Shown one piece after another: positions 44,777 through 52,610 of a stretch of 59,666 nucleotides of DNA (its first letter is position 1; each line of letters begins with the position of its first letter). The stretch covers positions 1 to 59,666 of the forward strand of contig CANQDP010000008.1 of assembly GCA_947593585.1 (NCBI GenBank). Direction: 5' to 3'. The notes below the pieces were generated by a model. The model was not told where the DNA came from and made no database searches. It worked only from the letters and a program-made list of their open reading frames with translations. The DNA is from an uncultured Clostridia bacterium (lineage in GTDB: Bacteria > Bacillota > Clostridia > Christensenellales > UBA1242). The translations under genes and the position numbers were made by a program.

Positions 44777-46795
44777 TTAAAACAAATCGTCATCGTCATC
44801 ATCATCGTCAGTGTTGTCATTTTTGCCCAAAAGCGCATTTCTTTGCTTGATGTCGTAATAAACTTTGGCTTCGTCAAGCAATCTCTTTTGAGAGTATGTT
44901 CTGCTAACTGATGTTAGGTCGTAGCACTTGTTTTTGTAAGCGTAAGTCATTGTGGTTTTCAATGCTGCGTTTGGTGTGAATGATTTGATTGCCACCTTTC
45001 CTTCATCACGGAAGGTTGGCAACTGCTCAGGGTAGGCGATAGGAATTGATAGCGTTTGAGTGTTGTATGTTTTGCTTTCCTTGCCGTCCGGACCAACGCT
45101 TCGTTGCTCGTTTTCTTGCACAACTGTTTTCTTGCCTAGCAGTTCGCTAAATTCTTTGTTTGTGGTTGTATCCTCAGATGCAATATACACTTGAATAGGG
45201 CAGTTATCTTTGATAATCTTGCCTTCGTCTTGACCATACACCTGATAAAGTTGGCTATAAGATTGCACGCAAAGTTCGAAGAATATACCGCGGCTTCTGC
45301 CGACCGTCATAATTGAGCCCCATTCTGGGAATTTTGGCATGTTACCAAACTCGTCTAGCATAAAGTAAACATTTCGTTTTAAATGCCCGCCAAGGCTTTG
45401 CGCTTTCTCAACCAATCTCTTATATAGCTGAGTTACAAACAGAATTGCAAGCGGATAACGCGTCCTCACTTCATCTGGAATGATGAGGAAAATTGCAGTT
45501 GGCTTTTCGTCTAGATTAACGAAGTCTATTTCCGTTTTTTCTGTTAGGAAACTTATGCCCGTGTCGCTAAACAAAACCATTTTGTTAGACACAAAGCCCA
45601 TGTAGTTTTTAGTGGTTGTGTCCGCATTCTGCAAAGCGGTGGTGGCAAGGTCTGCCACTTTTGAGAATTTGTCCCTATAATTAAACAAATATTGTTTTAG
45701 CGTTGCGTATGTGTCGCGTCCGCTATCTGTGAAATTACAAATTTTTGCCACATTATAGAAATTGTATCTATCACGGGTCATGCCCAATTCCGGAATGCGG
45801 CTATCTTCAAGCATGGCGATAATCACCGCTTTGATTAAGTTTTGCGCCGTCTTTTCCCAAGTTGGGTCTTTGCCTGATTCAATTGGGGCAAGGGTGGTGC
45901 AAGTGTCGTTGATAGAGTCAAAAGCCTTATCTTCAAGTTCTTTTTTGAGGATGGTGATGTCGTTTTCCATCACTTCCCTATCTGCATACGCTTTTCCGTC
46001 AAATTCAAACCAAACTTGGCTGTTATAATCAAATTGGCGTTGCAGCATCACATTATAATTGCGCGGATTATCCCCCGCTGGGTGAACTTTCACTTCCTTA
46101 TCCAAATTAAAACTGCGAGTGTACATATCATAAGGATAGGTTAGCGGGTTCCACTGCACAGACGCAAACGGTGTGCGCAGGTCAAGCACCTTCACATCGT
46201 ACCCTTCCGATTTAAACTTGTTTGAGCATAGGCTATAAAGTTCGCCTTTTGGGTCGGTGATAACGAACGAAGGTTTTGCGGCGGTCATGCTCATAAGTTG
46301 CAGTGAAGGCACAACAAATCGCTGGGTTTTACCAGACGAGGTTGTCCCCACCACGAGCGTGTGAATTGGTTGCACGAAGTTGATTTCTGTGGTGCTCCCT
46401 TTCATTTCCGCTCTAACCAAAATGCCGTCCTTTTTGCAAGAACGCAGTGTGGCAAGAGTGTTTGGGTTGAAGTCTTTATTCTTCTTAATATCTTCATCTG
46501 TCAAGAAATCGCGGCTGAAATATTGCTTTGTGTCCTTTCCCTTTTCATCTTTAACCTTGTCCACCGCTTTTTTTGTTTTGCCAGCATTTTTGCCGTCAAT
46601 GAGCTTCATAAGGTCAAACACTAGCAGCAAGCCTTCCGCCACAAACACAAACATAAATGGGATGCCTTGCTTGATGTGCTCAACATTAAAGCCAAAATAT
46701 CCATCTTCTTTATATGTGATAACAAACACAGCAATCAAGAAGATTAACACTGCACTAATCACATATTTGAGGCCAACTTTAAGAAAATGTTTCAT
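44777..46795 (-). CDS. VirD4/TraG-type coupling ATPase
   Basis: About 672 aa, start ATG 46795 (MKHFLKVGLKY) behind AAGGAGTG. Two membrane helices (about 10-28 and 42-62), then a hexameric P-loop ATPase: Walker A TTSSGKTQ at about 150, Walker B FMLDEFGNMP at about 477, with the downstream TraG-type EDTTTNKEFSELLG. It feeds substrates into a type IV secretion channel. An Asp-rich tail (residues 660-672) ends the protein. It is divergent from the rest of the apparatus (47-55 kb), with its own consensus promoter. No relaxase is adjacent, so the cargo is unclear. Confidence 0.88.
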   Translation of the reverse strand: MKHFLKVGLKYVISAVLIFLIAVFVITYKEDGYFGFNVEHIKQGIPFMFVFVAEGLLLVFDLMKLIDGKNAGKTKKAVDKVKDEKGKDTKQYFSRDFLTDEDIKKNKDFNPNTLATLRSCKKDGILVRAEMKGSTTEINFVQPIHTLVVGTTSSGKTQRFVVPSLQLMSMTAAKPSFVITDPKGELYSLCSNKFKSEGYDVKVLDLRTPFASVQWNPLTYPYDMYTRSFNLDKEVKVHPAGDNPRNYNVMLQRQFDYNSQVWFEFDGKAYADREVMENDITILKKELEDKAFDSINDTCTTLAPIESGKDPTWEKTAQNLIKAVIIAMLEDSRIPELGMTRDRYNFYNVAKICNFTDSGRDTYATLKQYLFNYRDKFSKVADLATTALQNADTTTKNYMGFVSNKMVLFSDTGISFLTEKTEIDFVNLDEKPTAIFLIIPDEVRTRYPLAILFVTQLYKRLVEKAQSLGGHLKRNVYFMLDEFGNMPKFPEWGSIMTVGRSRGIFFELCVQSYSQLYQVYGQDEGKIIKDNCPIQVYIASEDTTTNKEFSELLGKKTVVQENEQRSVGPDGKESKTYNTQTLSIPIAYPEQLPTFRDEGKVAIKSFTPNAALKTTMTYAYKNKCYDLTSVSRTYSQKRLLDEAKVYYDIKQRNALLGKNDNTDDDDDDDDLF

Positions 46796-46890
46796 AATCA
46801 CTCCTTATTTAAGAATATAAAACCAAACTAATTATATAAGCCAAAAACTCGCTAGGCATAAAAAATAACCTTTTATTAAAGTATAAATAC

Positions 46891-46919
46891 ATTATAAAGA
46901 TAATAATCAAATTTGTCAA
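46891..46919 (-). promoter_or_regulatory. Consensus promoter of virD4-like gene
   Basis: Minus strand TTGACA (46914-46919), 17-nt spacer, TATAAT (46891-46896); perfect consensus with a ~90-nt leader. Confidence 0.82.
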
Positions 46920-47040
46920 ACGCTTTTCAAATCTTTTTGCATACCGAGATAAAGCACGCAAAATTGCCAAACAATTTGCATAAAAATCATAATATTTGTG
47001 AAAATAAAGATAGCAACTAACAAAATTCCACAAATTAATT

Positions 47041-47200
47041 AAAAAGCGTCAGAGCGGGATGTGTGCAGTTCCTTGGCGGAAAACTGCCCAAAATCACTAG
47101 GTTGTTGTGCGAAAAGGCAAAGCTAACGCAATGCAGTTTCCGCACAAAAAAGCATCTAAGAAAAATTTTAAAAAAATTTGTAAAATTTGTGCGAAAACAG
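47041..47200. other. Structured intergenic element between divergent T4SS genes
   Basis: Two inverted repeats, GCAGTT / AACTGC (47065-47087) and TTGTGCG / CGCACAA (47105-47147), plus an 11-nt direct repeat TTGTGCGAAAA at 47105 and 47187. There is no open frame. Possible ncRNA, operator or transfer-origin relic. Confidence 0.4.
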
Positions 47201-47229
47201 TTGATTTTAAAATTTTAACTTGTTATCAT
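47201..47229 (+). promoter_or_regulatory. Promoter of the VirB2-like gene
   Basis: TTGATT (47201-47206), 17-nt spacer, TATCAT (47224-47229), ahead of AAAGGGGG and ATG 47283. Confidence 0.65.
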
Positions 47230-47282
47230 TAATTTATAAATAGGCGCAAAAATAAGTGTGCGCCGCTTTAAAGGGGGAATTT

Positions 47283-47657
47283 ATGAGCAGTTTATTAGCA
47301 TCATTTAACACTGGTTATGGTTGGTTAAACACATTGCTTAGTGCAGTTATTAACCTTATCAACCCAATTTTAATCGTTGTGAGTGTTGCAGGCATTATTT
47401 ATGCAATTTGGGTCGGCATCAAATTCGTTAAGGCCGACGAAAAGCAAGAAAGAGAAGAGGCAAAATCCAAGTTGATTATGGTCATCGTTGGTATCGTTGT
47501 CGTTGTCTTGCTCGTTGCTTTGTTCTACTTCTTGGCATACAACATCGAAGACATCATTCAACAATCACAAATCGTTGGCAACACGAGCGGCGGTGATGAT
47601 GAAGGCGTTATTGGTGGCGTAAACCTTGTTAGGAATTTTGTTAGATTTCTAAGATAG
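47283..47657 (+). CDS. VirB2/TrbC-like small membrane protein (pilin candidate)
   Basis: About 124 aa from ATG 47283 (MSSLLASFNTG) behind AAAGGGGG. Two hydrophobic helices (about 22-48 and 65-92) around a charged loop KADEKQEREEAKSK, the two-helix shape of VirB2/TrbC pilin-like proteins. No cleavable signal motif stands out. First gene of the secretion cluster read to the right, followed 8 nt later by a lipoprotein. Assignment rests on shape and neighbourhood. Confidence 0.65.
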   Translation: MSSLLASFNTGYGWLNTLLSAVINLINPILIVVSVAGIIYAIWVGIKFVKADEKQEREEAKSKLIMVIVGIVVVVLLVALFYFLAYNIEDIIQQSQIVGNTSGGDDEGVIGGVNLVRNFVRFLR

Positions 47658-47665
47658 GAGGAATC

Positions 47666-48037
47666 ATGAAAAGAAGATTATTCTCTTTTGTTTTAACAGC
47701 AATTTTATGTTGTTCTGCAATTTTCGTTTTGTCTGCGTGCGGCGCTGGTCCTAAGTTGACTTGCACTACGGGCATGACGGAGGATTCTGCTTGGAGTTAT
47801 CAGCAAAAAACAACCGAAGAGTGGAGAGACATGACAGAGAAAGCAAGAAACGACTTTATCGTTCTTGGTTCTGCTGGTGCACAGTTTTCATTAGGAGATG
47901 AAACGGGCATGACCTTGGCAAATTTGCTTGCCAAAGGTGGCTCGCTTAGCGGTTTCTCGCCATACACAAAAGGTACGCATAGCATGACAGTGTCTTATGG
48001 CGGGCAAAGTTGCGTAATCTATTATAAGGTTAATTAA
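47666..48037 (+). CDS. Small lipoprotein of the secretion locus
   Basis: 123 aa, start behind AGGAGG. Lipobox LSAC (Cys25) after a Cys-rich hydrophobic signal. The mature part is a short globular domain (EDSAWSYQQKT to TVSYGGQSCVIYYKVN) ending in beta strands. It lies within the T4SS-like cluster, 8 nt after the pilin-like gene. Might be a VirB7-type outer-face anchor; no signature proves it. Confidence 0.65.
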   Translation: MKRRLFSFVLTAILCCSAIFVLSACGAGPKLTCTTGMTEDSAWSYQQKTTEEWRDMTEKARNDFIVLGSAGAQFSLGDETGMTLANLLAKGGSLSGFSPYTKGTHSMTVSYGGQSCVIYYKVN

Positions 48038-48049
48038 TAGAGCTAAAAT

Positions 48050-48071
48050 AAAGGGCGTGTTGCCCTTTTTT
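48050..48071 (+). terminator. Terminator after the lipoprotein gene
   Basis: AAGGGC / GCCCTTTTTT hairpin. Confidence 0.8.
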
Positions 48072-48114
48072 CTTGCAAAAAAGAGCGAAAATTTGCAATT
48101 CTTAGCGAAAACAT

Positions 48115-48142
48115 TTGTTTAAAACTAAAAATTTGTTATAAT
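48115..48142 (+). promoter_or_regulatory. Promoter of the 494-aa membrane protein gene
   Basis: TTGTTT (48115-48120), 16-nt spacer, TATAAT (48137-48142); AAAAGGAGGGT ribosome binding site before ATG 48252. Confidence 0.7.
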
Positions 48143-48251
48143 ATAATTAATTGATAACGCTTTTCAACGCACATCACAAATCAAATTTTGGCTAAATCTC
48201 GCGTTTTGAAGCAAAATATAATTAGAAAATTTTTAATAAAAGGAGGGTCAA

Positions 48252-49736
48252 ATGGCGGACAATCAAGAAGACGAGAATCTCACCCAAGAAGAGATTGAAG
48301 AAGCGGATCAAGCCGAGCAAGAAGCGTTTGAGGAAGAGCAACTTTTAAACAAAGAGCGCTATGAAAACAACATCCGCTCTCGCTTCAAGGCAATGAAACG
48401 CATCTATATGGCGAAATCAAAATTTTGGCCCATCCTTGGCTTTAATGAATTAAAATTGCTTAATGCAATGCGCAAAATTGACCCGGGCGAAGTGTCGGCT
48501 TTCTTAAAAATTGTGGCACAAAAGCATGGGGAATTTGCAGCAAAAATTAATAGTATCCTTGCCACAGTTGTGCCCCTTTTGCCATACATTGGAATTGCAC
48601 TATTGATTATTCTTGCCGTGCTTATGGTTATTGGCATAATAATCGGCATTTTCAACACGCTTGGAGGCCTCGGCGGAGGCTCTTCGGGTGGGCTTTCTTC
48701 ACCTTTGGGCATGAAGGGCGATATGTTCTATGGCATGCGCGTTTTCTATGAGGATGCCGAGCAAGCAAGCCAAGATTTGCAGCGAGATTATGCCGATTCA
48801 TTTTCTTACGCACTCGAAGAGTTTAAAAAGGATTATAGCGACATAACTATTAATATCACCGTGCCAGAAGAATTTGATTTGGAAACGCTTGAGCAAGACT
48901 ATCCTGAAGTTTATGAAGCAGTGAAACGAATTGCGATTGAAGTGTATGTGCAAGATAATCCGGACATTTCGCGAGAGGAAATTCCTGACGAGTTGAAAGA
49001 GATTATTTTGGGCATTAAATATTTTGGCATTGATGAAGAAATCTTAGACGAAATTTCTCAATCTCTCACCGACTATATCACAGACGAAACTGCTCCACTT
49101 TTCACGGCTGGTGAAGAGGTTACAGATGCGGAAGATACAATTCTTCAATCTCTTTTGGAGAGTTTCACAGAGGTCTATGTGTTGCAAGACGAGAATGGGG
49201 AAAAACTGCCATCTCGCACGCAGATGATTTATGTGAAAGATTATCTTTTGAGTGCGGATAGTGAAAGCGAAGAATATAGCATAAACAATGTGGATTTTGA
49301 AAATTATATCGCTGCAATTATCATGCCTAAAGAGCAAGTTAAGGCAAATTTATTATCATTTAATGCTAAAAACATAGATATTGAGAATTTTAATATGTAT
49401 CTTATGGGAGAGACAGAGTTTGATAAAAAACTTTTCCTTGAGGGCAAATACACGGAAGGAGCGGGAGATATCTATAATTTTGAATTAGAAGAAGATTTAA
49501 CGCTTGAGCCTTTTGCTGATATAGATAGCACTTCATCGGCTGAAAATAATCCGCTAAAAGACGCAAAATCTTTGTGGGGCGTGTTGAAAGACGCCAATCT
49601 AAATGCTCAATTTTATATGCAACTGGGGGAGGATGGAATTTACACGCTTAAACTTTCTGGACTGTTCATCACATTTTCAGGGAATGAAGAGGCGTTCTCT
49701 TTTGCAGAATTCCAGCCTTCATATTCGCAGAATTAA
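48252..49736 (+). CDS. Acidic membrane protein of the secretion locus
   Basis: 494 aa. A strongly acidic, helical cytoplasmic start (residues 1-30 rich in Glu), a basic amphipathic segment (about 42-70), one long membrane helix (about 104-135), a Gly/Ser hinge (GLGGGSSGGLSS) and then a ~350-residue acidic extracellular domain with predicted helices. It fills the position where VirB8 or another channel-lining subunit would be encoded in T4SS clusters but has no recognisable NTF2-like fold. I do not recognise the family. It ends directly before the cloverleaf element. Confidence 0.7.
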   Translation: MADNQEDENLTQEEIEEADQAEQEAFEEEQLLNKERYENNIRSRFKAMKRIYMAKSKFWPILGFNELKLLNAMRKIDPGEVSAFLKIVAQKHGEFAAKINSILATVVPLLPYIGIALLIILAVLMVIGIIIGIFNTLGGLGGGSSGGLSSPLGMKGDMFYGMRVFYEDAEQASQDLQRDYADSFSYALEEFKKDYSDITINITVPEEFDLETLEQDYPEVYEAVKRIAIEVYVQDNPDISREEIPDELKEIILGIKYFGIDEEILDEISQSLTDYITDETAPLFTAGEEVTDAEDTILQSLLESFTEVYVLQDENGEKLPSRTQMIYVKDYLLSADSESEEYSINNVDFENYIAAIIMPKEQVKANLLSFNAKNIDIENFNMYLMGETEFDKKLFLEGKYTEGAGDIYNFELEEDLTLEPFADIDSTSSAENNPLKDAKSLWGVLKDANLNAQFYMQLGEDGIYTLKLSGLFITFSGNEEAFSFAEFQPSYSQN

Positions 49737-49742
49737 AACGGA

Positions 49743-49824
49743 GGGGGCTTTGCGTCTGCCTTTTGGCAGCCGCGGGCGGCGTTGCCGCCAGGCGCGCGTG
49801 CCGCGCGCCAAAGCCCCCGTTTTT
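49743..49824 (+). terminator. GC-rich cloverleaf element with T5 tail
   Basis: An outer stem GGGGGCTTT (49743-49751) / AAAGCCCCC (49810-49818) closes three perfect hairpins: CTGCC-TTTT-GGCAG (49756-49769), GGCGGC-GTT-GCCGCC (49775-49789) and GGCGCGCG-TGC-CGCGCGCC (49791-49809, whose last C abuts the outer stem). A GTTTTT tail follows. About 75% G+C in a ~33% G+C window. It can serve as a terminator for the preceding gene, but its elaborate fold suggests an inserted element. Confidence 0.85.
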
Positions 49825-49902
49825 CATGCTTTTATGAGCACAAAATGCTTAATTTATGCTTTAAAAATCTTAAATTTATTTGCTGAAAAATGCAATATTT
49901 GT

Positions 49903-49931
49903 TTGATTAATTTGTTAAATTAGTATATAAT
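49903..49931 (+). promoter_or_regulatory. Promoter of VirB6-like/VirB4-like operon
   Basis: TTGATT (49903-49908), 17-nt spacer, TATAAT (49926-49931), then an 80-nt leader with AAAGGAG before ATG 50012. Confidence 0.72.
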
Positions 49932-50011
49932 AAAAATAAATATAGGGGTTTTTCAATATCTTTGTTTTCTTATGGTCAAATTAAAACCACTATTCAAAGG
50001 AGAAAACATTT

Positions 50012-52585
50012 ATGCTAGATTTGGTTTTAGAAATTGTCGGCATGCTTTTATATCCGCTTTTTGCTGTTTTCTTTTCAGTGATAGATGCAGTGCAGGATAT
50101 ATTCTTTGCTTTTGCCGGCATAGGCACCGTCAAATTTGGCGGCGTTAGTTCAATGGGTTGGGGTGGCGATCAAGTTACGATGAATTTCACCTCCACCGAT
50201 GAATATTCAAACGGCATTTTATATTATTTGCTAAACACACCCACAATTCGCAATTTGCTAATATCGTTTTCAATTTTGGCATTATTCTTGCTTGTGATAT
50301 TCACTATATTGGCATTTATAAAAAATGTGTATGCAGCAAAGCAGAAAAAGTGGCAAGAAATTATATCTAGCGCACTCAAGGGCTTAATTCACTTCATTTT
50401 CATCCCTGTCGCTTGCTTGCTAGGCGTGCTTGCGGGCAATATGTTGCTAGTTGTGTTAAACGAGGCCACTTCGGGTTCATCTCTCGTCAATAGTTCGCTT
50501 TCGCATCAACTGTTTGTCTCGTCAGCATACACGGGCAACATTTTCCGAGCCGGAACGGGACTTGAGAAGCAGTTGGCTTTTAGCAGAATGCAACGATATT
50601 ATAACGACACTAACAAAACGGGTGGGGCACAACTCGGCGGTTGGACATGGTGGGAACACCTCTTTTTGGGCCAGAATAGATACGCTTCAATTATGCAACT
50701 ATTTGAAAAAGAGGAAGGGCTGGACACTTCTTTGGTTAGTGGCTCTTACGATTCTAGTCGAGATGAAGATTATGCCAATTTACTTGATGCTTATTATAAA
50801 ACTCCGTTTGCCAACATTTCCACAGTTACATCCGTAATGGTGGATTATAGAATTTGGGATATAAACTACCTATTGCTGGGCGCGGGTGGTGTGTTTATGA
50901 TATTTGCGCTCATGAAACTATCTTTTGGCATGATTAAGCGATTGTTCACACTGTTGCTTCTCTTCGTCATTAGCCCTGTTGTGTGTGCGCTCTATCCGCT
51001 TGATGATGGCTCGGGCGTGAATAAATGGAAAGGAGATTTCACCAAAAACTTCTTCATGGCGTATGGCGCAGTGGTTGGGTTAAATATATATTTCCAACTC
51101 TTGCCACTCATCACGCATATAAAAGTTGGCAGTGATGTCATCGGCATCGTGCCATTGATAATCACCATTGCAGGGCTATTTATGGTGAGTGACTTCGTGT
51201 CTATGCTATCTCAATATTTGCATGGGGACGATGCATACTCTGCTGGCGGTGGCATTATGAATAGAGTAACCGGCAAGATGAAGCAAGGCGCAAAATTCGT
51301 GGGCAAACAAGCCGTTGGCGCATTCACCATGCACTATAAAGCCAAAGGCGCAGAAAAGAGAGTACGAGATACTTTCAAAGATGCGGATACAGGCAAGTAT
51401 AAAGTAGGCGAAGGTGCAGATGCAAAAGAATTTGATAAGGACGCTTTTGAACGTACAGCAAGTGAAAGCGGATTTATAGGCGGAATTAAAGCAAGGAACA
51501 GAATAAGAAAGAACGAAAAGGAATTTAGAAAGGCATTTGATAAATTAGGTGAAGACGATAAGAAAGCGGCAGGTTACGACGAAGTTGAAAAAATTCGTGA
51601 TGATTATGCTAAAGGCTTAATAACAAGTGCAACGGATTGGCTTGGTGAAAAATTTGGCATCGGCAAACCTTCAGACTTCTCGAGTAAAAAGAAAAAAGAA
51701 TATATGGAAGCAGGTTCTGCAACAACCGATGCTGCTATAAAATTAAACAAAGGCATTCAAGATGCAATTAAGACGCTTACTGAAGCCTGGGACCCATCAA
51801 AGGAATCAAAAGAACAATTCAGTTCTCGACAGGCTAGCACTTTGGCAAAACTTTTAAGAGGTCCAAATGGAGACACAATCTTTAAAACATTAAAGGGCAA
51901 TAAAGATTTCAAAGATTATGTTAATGACCCTACTAACGGATTCGGTTTGAAATTAAGTGAAACCTCGGCGGCTGAAATGGCTGATAGGCTACTTGGCAGA
52001 AAGGGAGTTTTGGATGCTCAACAAAGAGAAGGTGAGGCTCGTGCGGCCAAGATTTCCTTTGATGAAGAAACAAAAACTTTCTTTGAAAATGCAATTAATA
52101 ATGCAGCAACAGCCACTGGATCTACTTGGGATAAGGCTGAGGCTTTGAAAGCTTTGATGTCAAATCATCAGCTAGTTTATGGTGATGGTGTAGCGACTCA
52201 AGATAAGAACTTTGCAGACTCTTTAAATGCCACATTGCAGACAAGAAATGAAGCCACTGCCGAAAGAAAAGACAAGTTGAATGCAGATGTTGAGAGTGCC
52301 ACAATACAAGCACGCGATATTGTTAAGGCTTATTCGTCAGAAACGGACAACACTGCCTTTAATGAAACCATGCAACAATATTTGGGCTACTTGCAAAACA
52401 ACTTAAATAATTTGAAAAATGATAAAGCAATTGTTGATATGGACCATCACTTGCAAGATAAATTTACCGATTTGATTAATAAACAATCTGAATTGATTAA
52501 ACGAATTAAAGAAACAAGTGATGCAGAAAAGCAGGCTATCACAAAAGCAATTCAAGATGCTGCAAAGAATAAAGATAAAAAGTAA
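50012..52585 (+). CDS. VirB6/TrbL-like multipass channel protein
   Basis: 857 aa. The N-terminal half (to about residue 400) has 6-8 membrane helices (for example 8-28, 85-110, 125-150, 285-330, 345-370 and 372-400), the layout of VirB6/TrbL inner-membrane channel subunits. The C-terminal ~430 residues are hydrophilic, Lys/Asp/Glu-rich and helical (FKDADTGKYKVGEG onward), likely a long coiled cytoplasmic tail. The tail's AT/Lys-rich DNA resembles the giant surface gene region. It is followed by the VirB4-like gene after 25 nt. No enzymatic motif. Confidence 0.78.
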   Translation: MLDLVLEIVGMLLYPLFAVFFSVIDAVQDIFFAFAGIGTVKFGGVSSMGWGGDQVTMNFTSTDEYSNGILYYLLNTPTIRNLLISFSILALFLLVIFTILAFIKNVYAAKQKKWQEIISSALKGLIHFIFIPVACLLGVLAGNMLLVVLNEATSGSSLVNSSLSHQLFVSSAYTGNIFRAGTGLEKQLAFSRMQRYYNDTNKTGGAQLGGWTWWEHLFLGQNRYASIMQLFEKEEGLDTSLVSGSYDSSRDEDYANLLDAYYKTPFANISTVTSVMVDYRIWDINYLLLGAGGVFMIFALMKLSFGMIKRLFTLLLLFVISPVVCALYPLDDGSGVNKWKGDFTKNFFMAYGAVVGLNIYFQLLPLITHIKVGSDVIGIVPLIITIAGLFMVSDFVSMLSQYLHGDDAYSAGGGIMNRVTGKMKQGAKFVGKQAVGAFTMHYKAKGAEKRVRDTFKDADTGKYKVGEGADAKEFDKDAFERTASESGFIGGIKARNRIRKNEKEFRKAFDKLGEDDKKAAGYDEVEKIRDDYAKGLITSATDWLGEKFGIGKPSDFSSKKKKEYMEAGSATTDAAIKLNKGIQDAIKTLTEAWDPSKESKEQFSSRQASTLAKLLRGPNGDTIFKTLKGNKDFKDYVNDPTNGFGLKLSETSAAEMADRLLGRKGVLDAQQREGEARAAKISFDEETKTFFENAINNAATATGSTWDKAEALKALMSNHQLVYGDGVATQDKNFADSLNATLQTRNEATAERKDKLNADVESATIQARDIVKAYSSETDNTAFNETMQQYLGYLQNNLNNLKNDKAIVDMDHHLQDKFTDLINKQSELIKRIKETSDAEKQAITKAIQDAAKNKDKK

Positions 52586-52610
52586 CACAAAATAATCAAA
52601 AGGGGAGTTA

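Noticed and set aside
44777..46795. Complete conjugative transposon
   Set aside because: No relaxase, integrase, attachment repeats or VirB8 are visible in the window; only the secretion part is supported.
49739..49824. rRNA or tRNA gene from the GC-rich cloverleaf
   Set aside because: No tRNA consensus (anticodon loop, TTC loop, CCA) and no rRNA motifs; the stems are too perfect and short.
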